Assembly: GCA_025093985.1 (NCBI GenBank) | Contig: JACAAK010000005.1 | Location: forward strand, 434,001-498,000 | Reading direction: 5' to 3' | Length of the DNA: 64,000 nucleotides | Origin: Calvatia gigantea | Lineage: Eukaryota > Basidiomycota > Agaricomycetes > Agaricales > Lycoperdaceae | Program-made: the position numbers and the translations under genes | The notes under the pieces: model-generated | What the model saw: only the letters and a program-made list of their open reading frames with translations | Databases searched by the model: none | Told to the model about the DNA's origin: nothing | Shown: positions 33,716-43,520 of the stretch, in pieces | Numbering within the stretch: position 1 is the first letter of the stretch | Layout: each line of letters begins with the position of its first letter

Positions 33716-35228
33716 ATGGCCAGCAAAGTCGCCCAGAAACGTGTACGTCGTCTTATCCTACGCTCATCGCATTCGGCGCGCCCCGAGCTCACCAAACCTT
33801 GCTTTCTAGCTTAACAGAGAGTATGTTGCTATGCAAAAGGAGCCGCCCCCATTTGTTTGGGCGGTACCTGACGAGAAGAACGTCCTAACATGTGCGTCGT
33901 CGCAGTTGAAGCTCTTTACCCCGCCTTCTTTGGTTTTCGATGCTCATATACGCCTTTTCCTTCCAGGGGACTACATCATTGTGCGTTTATAGCCCAGCTC
34001 GGGTCGTCGTTGGAGCTGAATCGCTTATCTTTCTTTTTTGCAGCGGGGCCCCCCAGATTCACCCTACGTAGCCGGAGAGTACCATGGACAACTTATGTTC
34101 CCCCCTGAATACCCTTTCAAACCTCCTGGTATCAAAGTGCGTATTTTGTTCGCTCCCGGGACCTTCACTTGCGATATCACCTCAATGAATGGAAGCGCCT
34201 GACACTACACTTAGATGATCACACCATCCGGGAGATTTCAGCCTGACAAGAAAATTTGCTTTTCGATGTCGGATTTCCATCCTGGAACGGTGAGTTCTGC
34301 CCGTGGTTCACTGTTAAATGTTGTGATTTTGTGCTGACTCGGCGATTCAGTGGAACCCAGCCTGGAGTGTTGCGACGATGTGAGTGTCCAATCTTGCTCC
34401 CACCCCACTCCACCCCCTTTTTTCGTGGCAGTGGCAGTCACAACCAACATCAGATGGACTTTGCCTCCCGACGTGGCAGATTCGAGGACAACGAGCCTCC
34501 CTGACAAGTCCACAGCTTCGCCACTGATGATCAAAACCTGTGACCTCTTACTGATTGTTTTTTTTTTGCCGTTGCAGACTGACCGGCCTCCTCTCTTTCA
34601 TGCTCTCGGACGAGATGACAACGGGATCAATCAACTCATCGGATGATATTCGACGGGCGTATGCCGCTAGGAGTCATGAATGGAACTTGACGCAACCCCG
34701 CTTCCGGGAGGTGTTCCCTGAGGTAATATCATCCTCTTTCTTTTCCATTCCATACTTCGTCGATCATCGGTCTACACTATTCCCCGGCTATCATCCTCCT
34801 CCCTTTCCGAACCTGTACTAATGATCTCTTTCTTCCAGTTTTGCACACCGACGGCATGCGACCTTCCGAATATGGGACAAAAGGAAAAGACGGCTTCGCC
34901 TTCTTCACCACCACAGCCCTCAGCCTCCCCCACCACCACCGGCCAAGCGGACTCCGTGAAACACGCTCTAGGTCCACCGCCACCGACAACGACGACAACA
35001 GCGGCCCCCGAAACTCCGGCAGCTCTTGTTCCACCTCGAGCGCCCGTAGTGGCGCGAGCTACCGGGACAGCCCCCTCGGCTCCCACAGTTGCCGACAAAA
35101 GGGAGGAAGTGCGGAACGCAGCAGCAGGGTGGACTACGTCATGGAGCCAACTCCTGTGGGAGAAATGGCGGTGGGGTGCCCTAATTGTTCTCGCGGTGCT
35201 TGTCTCACGATTCTCATCGGCCACATGA
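33716..35228 (+). CDS. UBC6: Tail-anchored ER ubiquitin-conjugating enzyme E2 (UBC6/UBE2J type)
   Basis: An E2 of ER-associated degradation. Exon 1 MASKVAQKR, then [100 protein letters not shown] and [15 protein letters not shown] helix residues. The catalytic Cys is the C of [17 protein letters not shown], in the non-canonical context typical of UBC6 rather than the HPN context of other E2s. A Pro/Thr-rich linker follows ([11 protein letters not shown] onward), then one C-terminal membrane helix [20 protein letters not shown], directly before TGA 35226-35228: a classic tail anchor. Eight short introns (e.g. CCTGAG|GTAATA...TTCCAG|TTTTGC). Complete and normal in length. Confidence 0.93.
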
Positions 35229-36169
35229 CAACGGAAAGCCACAATACAGAGGACATTGGGCGAGGTGTATCTTTCGCGTTTTAAAGGTGTGGATGGATGG
35301 GCTGTTTATGCCATTATGAGCCCCCCACTTTCATTTGTCATCTTCATTATTTTTCTGTGAGATCCCTCGGTTCTTTCTGTTTCCCTTTGGCGTATTGTAA
35401 TTATGATTGAAATGTCTCCCACGTTCTTTTTCTCTTATTTTTTCTTTTCCCTTCATTAACCTCACTTCCTTCGAGGATTATCTTTGGTTTGGAAGTACAT
35501 CGATTATGCCCGTAGACGATTTATGCTGGGTATTCAGCATTCAAATAATAACGAAAATATTTTCAACCTCACGTACCACCGAGCTTGTCCCCTCACAACC
35601 GGTTTATTCCCCATCTACGCCATTTATTAATCGATTAATATCACCCATGGCTCGGTTGAAGTGCGGCTTTGGGCGCGATGCTCGCGCCGCCTGACTAATG
35701 AATGTCCTGATCCGGGGGATTATTAATGCGCTCCACCGGCCTAGGCAGGACTAAGAATTCATTGATGCAGGGCAAGTCAAGCTAATTAATCTAAGCACTG
35801 TGGGTGCTCTCCTGCTGAAACAGAAAATTACTCAGTCACTCATTATATGCGCAAGAACTCTGCTGAAGAAACAACAAAATTACTATAAAGAAAGTAAGGA
35901 TAACTCTGACTACGAATAGAACATACCTCAGTCACTCGTTATACGCACGAGAACTGAGGCATCCGACTGGTGAGTATGGTACTTAAAGGCAGAGAAAGAT
36001 CGGGCTATCGTAGAAAACTTCGTGCATCTAAAGGTCCCTACGCTATAGTATAAATTATAAAGTCCGTCTTCGAAATAGGTGTACACTGCGCAAGTCCATG
36101 CGGTACAACGGTGGGCGCTGTCATAGCAGGAATACTCCGGGTGCCTCGGAACGGGGCTGCCATTTCAAC
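35229..36169. other. Intergenic region with hairpin pair copy 2
   Basis: AT-rich 3' flank of UBC6; no gene. Contains the paired hairpins at 35831-35959 and the beginning of the segment that is also found, diverged, inside the transposon-like element at about 38720-39000. Confidence 0.5.
35831..35959. repeat. Paired hairpin repeat, copy 2
   Basis: First hairpin (35831-35862) is imperfect: CTCAGTCACTC...GAACTCTG. The second (35926-35959) is CCTCAGT-CA-CTCGT-TATACGC-ACGAG-A-ACTGAGG, a 7-bp outer stem and 5-bp inner stem. Starts are 95 bases apart. Confidence 0.75.
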
Positions 36170-36282
36170 ATCCTTCTCGTGATTGTCCTTGACCATTGAC
36201 CATCTACTCCACCAGTACGGGTATAAGAAAGCGTTTCGCACATATTGGAGGAGCATATAACGCACTGCAAGTCCAGGGAATA

Positions 36283-37871
36283 TCACAGATCCGCGATTTC
36301 GTTTGCCCAGTCATCACCCTCTAATAGACAATCCCGATAGTCCTTTAAGGGGAGTACATACGGAATGAGGATTATTGGCAAAAAAAGAGGGAGGGATGGG
36401 CTCACGTCAAAATCAATGGTATTTGTGGAAATAGGAGCCAGTGGGGAGCGAGCTTTGGAAACCTTGAAGGGCCATTCCGGGATAACTGAGAGTTTCAGAG
36501 GTTCTAGCTTTGGTATAGGTTGTATATGAGTGGTTTGTAACGGTGAGAAGTGATTGCGAAGACTTGTGGTATTGGGAGGTTGCCGATTCTGCAATGACAA
36601 TTTGACTTGGCCAGGTTGCGACAAGTAGTGTTGGTGTTGCAAGAACAGCTGAAGTCAGCGATTTACTCGTTTTAAGTGTTGAAGCATTTGACCCCGCGAA
36701 CATTGTTAATTCCGAAATCTTTGGGATCTTGGTGGGGCGTTCCTCAGACTTCGGGTTCAAATTTAAACACTGCCGGCCGGAGCATCACGGCATCGGGGAC
36801 AGCACCGATAGCTGTACTAGCCCGATCTTTTAAGGACACCCAGTCTAGATCTGACCAAGGCTGGAGCGTAGCGCCAATGCTTGCCTGTGCAGTCGCACCA
36901 TCGTTTCCAGGTTCACCACGACCAGCTTGTACGAACTGGAGACAGACTTGCTGGCCTCTCTTTTTCCGTTCCTCCAACAGCTTCAACATATACCTGATGA
37001 GTCTGGGATTAGTTCACCGGATAGCCTCTGGTATTCGAGAATCTGTTCTTTTTCCATTTCTGTGAATACTGCCCAGAGCCTTAAGTGACGATTAGCTATG
37101 TCCTAGCTGCCGAGAATGATATCCTCACAAATGATCGCATATTGGGAGTCTGTCTTGATCAAAAGCCTTGACATTCACTGGTGCGGTTTCAAGAACGCGA
37201 ATTACTGCCTACCCAATGTCATCAAGGAGCATACACAACACCATAGAAACGAAGGGGAGGAGACATACAATTAGATCTGCGCGATAATTTGTTTGCTCTC
37301 CAGGACATCTTTCCGCGATATTGCTGTATTTCATAAATTCGCGGTTGCATAGCTCAGTGCATAAGGTACTGACCATGGGTCGTCTGGTCCCCAATATACG
37401 CCAATTCCAGCCACCTCTTTTCCTCGGTCCACCTCTTTTGCACACCCCGTCAGGATACACAACAATGCGATCGTGTTTCAAGTTGTCCCGCAGCGTCGCC
37501 CCGAGCTCGCTTCTGGCCTGCTGGTGTACTTTCCGACTGTCCCCACTGCGCTACCATACCAGGTGGCCCCCCTTCGACAAAGGCTTCAGCGTCGGCCTCA
37601 GTTGAGAACTTTTTGTAGCGGGCACCCGGGTAACCTATAACTTGTTCCTCGCATTCGGTCCTGAGGGAATATCAATAAATTACCTTTCACAGTATTTTGA
37701 GTAACGAACCAATTGAGGAATACTCCGGCTTTCCTTCCTGTACGGACGGCGTAGGAAGCCCTGTTTGGGCATGGTTGTTGAATGTGATGTGCTGGCGTCA
37801 CGCGGGGGACACGTAGCCGAGGGATAGTAAAGCGAAGTCCAGGCGGCTGGGAGTTGGCAGGCAGCCTTCAA
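36283..37871 (-). pseudogene. RNase H1-like gene, copy A (frame-broken)
   Basis: A diverged duplicate of the gene at 43521-45261. The N-terminal hybrid-binding (viroplasmin-type) domain starts MPKQGF at 37772; one extra C before TACGCCGTCC shifts the frame, and the remainder (YAVRTGRKAGVFLNW) is read one base over. The RNase H core shows IVVYPDGVCKRGG, NYRADLI and IKTDSQYA, so the first Asp and the TDS Asp are kept, but the glutamate is Asp and another frame shift follows DGVCKRGG. Its C-terminal half reads YMLKLLEERKKRGQQVCLQF, then GNDGATAQASIGATL and a Pro/Ser-rich tail, ending DYRDCLLEGDDWANEIADL at 36283. RNase H1 degrades RNA in RNA-DNA hybrids; this copy should make no full product. 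Confidence 0.72.
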
Positions 37872-37963
37872 CGTTCAACCACTCGAACCGCGTCGCAGTG
37901 CAGTTTCAAACCTCGGCGACGTGTTACATCATTACGGTCAGGGGCGCGATTTTTATTGTAGGC

Positions 37964-37969
37964 GCCTAA
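37964..37969 (+). repeat. Target-site duplication, left
   Basis: GCCTAA directly abutting the left inverted repeat; identical to 40338-40343. Confidence 0.7.
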
Positions 37970-38107
37970 GAGGACCCTGGATAATTCCTATATATGTCGT
38001 ATACTGATTCGGACAAAATTGGCCAAAAATTGGCTTTTCCCTGTGTACCGGTTCGGGACAGAGGACCCCCGAAAACCCCTAGGGGATCCCTGATCCGAGT
38101 TTTGAGA

Positions 38108-38194
38108 TTTTTATCCGCGACCAATTTTCGAAAAATGTTGAGGTTTTTATCCGAAAAAAAAATCAAGGTCCCCGGACCCCCCAATTTTTATCCG
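38108..38194 (+). repeat. TTTTTATCCG triple motif
   Basis: TTTTTATCCG at 38108, 38144 and 38185 in T/A-rich spacers of about 36-41 bases, just inside the left end of the element. Confidence 0.6.
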
Positions 38195-38617
38195 GACCTC
38201 ACCTGAGGGTTCGGCGCTAACGCGCCCACTGCAGAAATGGCCCCACCCTGCCTTGTTTACATTGTAGATAGTGTTCTATTTATGAATAAGAACATTAGAT
38301 GCGTGTATTGGGTGAGATAATTAAACCACGAAACAATTCTAGCGGTCTAGCGCTTCAGCCGTCGGTGGAGCTCCTTTATGGCAGCCTCCGTAATCACAAC
38401 TTTGCACTGAAGCTCTTCAAAGGTGGCGAAATCGTCGCGAGAAACCCTTGGCCCAGTAGGCGTTCAGATAGGAATTGATCTTAAGGCAGCAAAGAATGAG
38501 GTGGGTGGGATGAAGTCGAAGTGTGGTGTCTGTAATACCCAGCTGGCCGGCACGTTTCGGAACAGAGAACCAATGTCCTGCTCAAACACCTGAACAGCTA
38601 TGTAGAAACTGTATAAA

Positions 38618-38753
38618 CTCAGTAACTCGTTATACGCACGAGAACTTTGTATATTAGTCACCTGTATAAACTGGTGATAGAATGAGCTTGCGTCTGGCTA
38701 CAGAAGAAAGGATAACATACCTCAGTAACTCGTTATACGCACGAGAACTGAGG
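38618..38753. repeat. Paired hairpin repeat, copy 3 (inside the TIR element)
   Basis: First hairpin (38618-38650) CTCAGTAACTCGT...ACGAGAACTTTG, imperfect outside. The second (38720-38753) is CCTCAGT-AA-CTCGT-TATACGC-ACGAG-A-ACTGAGG. Starts are 102 bases apart. Confidence 0.75.
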
Positions 38754-39330
38754 TATTCAGCTAATGAGACTATGGTACTTAAGCAATATCATAAAGCAGG
38801 GTCATACACGAAAACTTCATGTATCTAAGAGTCACGGCACTATGTTAAGTGTCCGTCTACGAAATAGGTGCCCATCGTGCAAGGTCTAACTGGCACGACA
38901 GTGGGCGCTCTGATGGCCAGTATGGCACTCCGGGTGTCTCGGAGCGGTTTGGCAAATCAACAAGCTATATATGAAGTGGCCATGATGTTGGACGTAAGCT
39001 CAATGTGCATGTCGGGCCTGAACCAGCCCCATTCTTCTTGTACAGGGCAACAACTATAATGTTGGTATGGGAGTTAGTGAACTGACTACATGTGAGATGT
39101 ATAGCGACATACCTTTCCCTAAGACGATTGTGGGTCATTTCTCAGCTGTTTTTCAACATTTTCCAAACATAGTCATTTTCTGAGGGCCCTAGCACGGTTG
39201 TTTCGTGCCTTGCTTAGTTTGCAGGCATCAAATGAGGCGGTTTGACCAAGTAAGGTCTGCTTGCGGAGGCCCACGGTCGGACGGGGCCCTACGGGCCCCA
39301 CCTGAAATTCGGACCGCCTACATAGGGAGA

Positions 39331-39478
39331 TTTTATCCGGATATGTTCAGGGTTCCCCAGATTCCCTCGCAAACCGAAATTTTATCCGGAAATGGTGTTA
39401 GGGTTCCCGCCAAAAATTCTTAAATTTTATCCGCAAAATAGCATAGGGTTCTTCAGAGGTCCTCATATTTTTATCCGG
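39331..39478 (+). repeat. Degenerate minisatellite, TTTTATCCGG core
   Basis: Four units start with TTTTATCC at 39331, 39380, 39425 and 39469 (spacing 49, 45, 44). Each is followed after about 10 bases by a GGGTTCC or GGGATCC block. Confidence 0.65.
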
Positions 39479-40193
39479 AGGTGCCTCAGGGATCCCCAGG
39501 GGTTTTCGGGGGTCCTTCGGACAGGCACTGCCCCCCGCAGGCGAAGCCCGGAGGCAAGTTCGGACAAAAGCTGACTTGAGGCCATCCAAAGGGGCACTCA
39601 CAAGGGAGCGTTCCAGGGTCAGATTTCACCTTGGTAGAAATGACTCTGGCTCCAACACCCACTATGTTACACACTACAGGACTGAGATACTATACAAGTG
39701 ACTTAATCTTGAATTTGACTGTAGCACTTTTTGAAATATGGTGATATCATTTTTCCAAACAGTAACTCGTGACATATTTGCGGGCCATGTCCCAAGTTGT
39801 GCAGTGAACACCCAGTTGTATCCTAAACTCAATGGACCTTGGAGACAGACCCAATCAGGGGTCATGCTTGCCCAAGGTATGGTCATTGCAATCCTTTTCT
39901 CATTCTTCTAACTGATAGTCACTTCTCTCGAACGAAAGACGATCATGGCGATCACGATCACGGAAATTCCCTGTCACCCCTCGCTTACATCAGCGAGGGA
40001 GGGTCTGATGATCTCATTGGTGGATGAAAACACTTTCAAAAGCTTGAAAGCCGGGTACCCTGCCACAGCTCTCGCATGCAATGGAGCTTTTTAGGAAAAG
40101 AAATAATGATGTATAAGGTGTACAGCGGTGGAACTAAGCGTAAATATAACAAAACCAAATTTTTTGGAGATTTTTACGAAGCTGGATGTCGGG

Positions 40194-40281
40194 TTCGGAC
40201 AAAATTTGGCCGTTTCCAGAGGCCAGATGCGGGGTTCGGACAAAATTTGCTATATCGGGTGGGGTCTGTTCGGACAAAACT
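40194..40281 (+). repeat. TTCGGACAAAA motif cluster
   Basis: TTCGGACAAAA occurs three times between 40194 and 40281, and again near 37998 and 39559. It is close to the reverse complement of the TTTTATCCGG core, as if the same repeat unit occurs in both orientations within the element. Confidence 0.55.
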
Positions 40282-40337
40282 TTGGCCCCAAACCCGACTT
40301 TTGTACACGACGTTTACAGGGATTATCCAGGGTCCTC

Positions 40338-40343
40338 GCCTAA
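40338..40343 (+). repeat. Target-site duplication, right
   Basis: GCCTAA directly following the right inverted repeat; identical to 37964-37969. Confidence 0.7.
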
Positions 40344-41446
40344 GCCTCCCTCTCGAAGCAATGTTCCAAGAGTGAGGCTCTGAAGAGAGTGCAAAGTTCC
40401 TCATCAATGATAACCCGCGTTACCATATACTATGGGCGACCAGGGGTAACTGCGTCCTGGCCAAAGGTGACGGGTCATTTCAAGGTCACTGTTAGGAACA
40501 CGTCAAATCAAGACCTTCAACCCACCGACGAGCGTCGTTCGGTCTTGATTTATCCGTGGCGCACAACGCGCCCGAAACGTGTAACATACATAGTTTGTGT
40601 GAATTGTGAAATGCGAGTTGTAGATCGTTACTAATTTGATGGAAATGGGATCTGTTTACCAGGGACTTCGAACAATTTTGTAGGTACTCCGGAAGATTTG
40701 AGGTGGGCGTGGAAAAAGAGCGGCTTGGGCTGTTTTGCTAGATCCGTCGAGACTTCCAGTTACAAGGAACATAGCGCTCTTTGTCGCTGTGTTGTTGAGG
40801 CTGAAGCGACATTCTGCGAGGGAGTAAGTACAGTTCACGATATTGAGACCTCCGTTCAAAGTTTGATCCGCCATATCTAATCTCGGATGTAACGCTCATG
40901 TGGCCTGACCTGGGACTTAAAGAGAGCTAAAATTAAGTCAGGACTTTGCGATCATAACCACCGAGTTGGAAGGGAGTCACAGAAGTCACCTTAGAAGTAC
41001 TGACTTTTGGCAGAACCATCGTAAGTATTCTTGTTAGGCAGATACCCCCACAAAAGCCGTTGGCTTTTGCTGTTCAATCAGATGGAGATAATTCCCTCGA
41101 AACCCTCAATTCAATATTTCCCAACACGCCTTTCATTAGGTCGTTAGTGACCCTGCTCTCAATGAAGAGCTACAAAAACAATCCACTACAAGAAAAATCC
41201 CAATGTAGACTAGGGATTGGCCTGAGAGTGTTAGAGCCGGGTCACTATGTTTAGTCATCCATCTACCTTTATTGTTACTTTCGAAGAACGATTTGGCCAA
41301 AAGTTTTCCCGCCGAAAATCACACACAAATGAGAGAAGAAAGATAAATTGTGGGGTTTTAACATCAAATCAAGACATAATGCATTCTTGGAATTCAGATA
41401 CGATTAAACCACCTCCAACCATTCGGTACCGTGCCTTGTTATGGGC
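40344..41446. other. Flank of duplicated unit; no supported gene
   Basis: 40344-40520 continues the homology to unit B (45345-45520), including a shared TCAATGATAAC and CCAAAGGTG. The rest holds a 72-codon minus frame at 40656-40874 with a protein-like AECRFSLNNTATKSAMFLVT stretch and a possible donor GTACCT, but no recognised family. Confidence 0.4.
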
Positions 41447-41765
41447 TTAGAGGTTGATGTTGATGGGAGTACAACCAATGACGAGGAGGCCGGTGAAGCT
41501 GTTGCCCGTGCAGCAGACGGGTTGAGCAGAGCTGTTAGAGAGGAGAAGACAATCAGAATCGTGTTGCTCCACCGTGACATGGTAGCAAGCCTACCAAGAA
41601 TTGCCACCAACACCAACGACGGAAAGGGGGTTGCAACCGAGACCGACCTGACCAGTAAAAGGGCCAAGAACACCCCCAAGAAGACCAGCAAGGGAGCCGA
41701 CCAGAGGATTGCTTGCTTGCTGAACGCTGTTGCCTGTAGCATGCTGGTAAAGCTTCTGAACTGGG
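41447..41765 (-). pseudogene. 5'-truncated class I hydrophobin relic
   Basis: Minus-strand frame reads NSVQQASNPLVGSLAGLLGV, then GQVGLGCNPLSVVGVGGNS. A 60-odd-base intron (GTAGGC...AACAG) leads to [20 protein letters not shown] and CTPININL with TAA at 41447-41449. This is the second half of a class I hydrophobin: GC, NSC, the CC pair and the last GC in normal spacing. Missing are the signal peptide, the first Cys and the first CC pair: PVQ is followed by KLYQHATG where CC should precede NSVQ, and there is no in-frame ATG. Hydrophobins coat aerial hyphae and fruit bodies as amphipathic films. The antisense 135-codon plus frame (41441-41848) is a shadow. Confidence 0.75.
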
Positions 41766-41788
41766 GACTTAGGAAAGAATCCGGTGGG

Positions 41789-41796
41789 CTTTTATA
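41789..41796 (-). promoter_or_regulatory. TATA box upstream of hydrophobin relic
   Basis: TATAAAAG on the minus strand, only about 30 bases upstream of the retained coding part, consistent with loss of the first exon portion between promoter and core. Confidence 0.45.
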
Positions 41797-43384
41797 CATT
41801 TTGAAAGACAATGTTTGCGCATGTTCTGGGTGGTTTCTGATTCCTTAATCGCGTTGTGCGGCGGATGAATCGTCCCGTGAATTAAAATTCGATGAAACAA
41901 AGTGAAGCCGTTCTCGACATGTCGTTTTGCATTTCTGAGCATAAGTAAGCGGCGGTTGTTTCGTCCTACAAATAGGGGGGGCTACACAAAGTATGTTAAC
42001 AAAGCCAATGTCGAGCACGTTCTCATACAAACCTCGATTTCAGGCCCTAAGAAACTATCGTACCTGAGGTTGTGATTATATTTAATCAAGTAGAGAGGTT
42101 TTCTCGGTAAATCCTCCTTAACAGGGGCACCAGTTGGTGCCAGTTAAGAAACATGTCTACCTTCGATGATTCTTAATCCCGTTTGGGCGGACCATCTGCC
42201 AACATGTCATATTACCTCTCCCGATCAGCTTCCACCACCTACCTTAAGGTCAATTCCGCGCCGATTTTCTCCATCTTAGGCTCTGCTTAAACGCCTTGAC
42301 AAGGGCTTTCTAACACGCCCAAATTTGACCCGAACGACCCGCTCCTCGTTGTGCAATATCCCAAACACTACACTTAGATTATCTAGGATAAACCTGATTA
42401 TTTGTATTATTTAGTTACAGATTAGCTAGGATCATCTTGTAAGACCCTGGTTATTCTACCAGGATTATATTGCGTTCAACCAGGATTATATAACTCATAG
42501 TAACTGGATTATCATAGTTAATCTAAGTTATTTTGGCTGCTGTGGGACAGCAGTCATTCTAGGTGACGACTGTCGGGATTATTTCAACTGGATTTGGATT
42601 GCGTAATCAGGGTGCTCGGCTGGGTCGTAATCCCATAACCCCTCGGTAACTGCGGTCCCTGCTCCTTCCGATCTCTTTATCTACTACGGCTTCCACAGAT
42701 GACGGGCCTCGATCGTTGTGCATCAGTCTAGCGGTACCTTTTTTTTCGTAAACAATATAAAAATCAGTCTTCTCTTCTTCGCCACTTGACAGTCGTGAAA
42801 ACAACGTGCATAACATGAACCATCAATCATACAATTGATTTATAAAGGCCCGCTGTGGAGGCGATTAGCGGCCGCTAAGAATTGGGGTGTTTTAAAACAT
42901 ATCACAATCATTCGTTTAACGTGTTAGCTACGAGGGTGTCGTTGTAACATTACTAGGACCGTCTGGAAGTAAGGCTAGGCGCTCCACGAAGCTGAGGCAA
43001 TTTCGGGATGTTGTGAACATTTCAGCGGTATTAATGGCCAACTATTATTTGCGCCGCTCATGGCGGCACAGCAGCGTAAGAATGTTGAGCCACTCCTCCT
43101 CTAGGAGCTTGCGGCTGCTCTGATGCGGAGAGGGCGGTTCCCGCGGCGGAACATTGCAGGGTGTATTTTGTCTTTTCCACTGCTTCTGGGAGACACTGGA
43201 CAGGTGATTTTGGTTGCTTCGTTACTCTGAAGCCGTGCTTGATCCGGACGATCAAGAAACGCCATGAAGCTTTTGATCCGTTGTGCCGATTGACCTGCCG
43301 CTCCGCCTGCTGAAGGGGCGACTGAGAATTTATCGGCACTGGGTACAAGAGGATACACTAAGCTAATCAAACCAAATAATAATG
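41797..43384. other. AT-rich intergenic with GGATTAT motifs
   Basis: No supported gene. 42360-42620 has many GGATTAT/CTGGATTAT motifs, including two ACCAGGATTATAT copies at about 42458 and 42479. Minus-strand frames at 43058-43370 (e.g. IKSFMAFLDRPDQARLQSNE) look protein-like but overlap in two frames and match nothing I know. Confidence 0.4.
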
Positions 43385-43520
43385 CTCCCTCCTCGTGGCC
43401 GTCCCTCCGTCCCCTTGGCCATTGACCAATGACGACTGGCCACCTCCCCCACTGTGATGGTCTAAGAAAGTGTTTGCAGATAATGTATTTGCATATACGG
43501 CATTGCAGGTCCAGAGGATA

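Larger units (their letters stand above)
37970..40337. mobile_element. 2.37-kb non-autonomous TIR element (no transposase seen)
   Basis: Left end GAGGACCCTGGATAATTCC (37970-37988) and the reverse complement of the right end GAGGACCCTGGATAATCCC (40319-40337) match at 18 of 19 bases. They are flanked by GCCTAA on both sides. The paralogous unit B shows an uninterrupted counterpart near 45345 (...CACCTAGACCTCCCCCTT...AAAGTAATG), matching left flank plus right flank of this site. Inside are TTTTATCCG minisatellites, CGGACAAAA motifs, a hairpin pair, and a segment resembling 35926-36150. Minus-strand pieces near 38370-38600 (e.g. EELQCKVVITEAAIKELHRR before a TAG) look like a decayed protein end. 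No DDE transposase is recognisable, so it was probably mobilised in trans. Confidence 0.75.

Noticed and set aside
38108..38194. CRISPR-like array from TTTTTATCCG repeats
   Set aside because: Repeats are too short and imperfect, spacers vary, and the DNA is eukaryotic; it is a degenerate minisatellite in a transposable element.
41441..41848. 135-codon plus-strand frame, and an overlapping 135-codon minus-strand frame with a hydrophobic stretch
   Set aside because: Both are shadows of the hydrophobin relic, which is read in a third frame with an intron and gives the exact Cys spacing of the family.
42360..42620. Internal telomere-like array (GGATTAT motifs)
   Set aside because: Motifs are irregularly spaced and do not match the TTAGGG-type repeat of basidiomycete telomeres.
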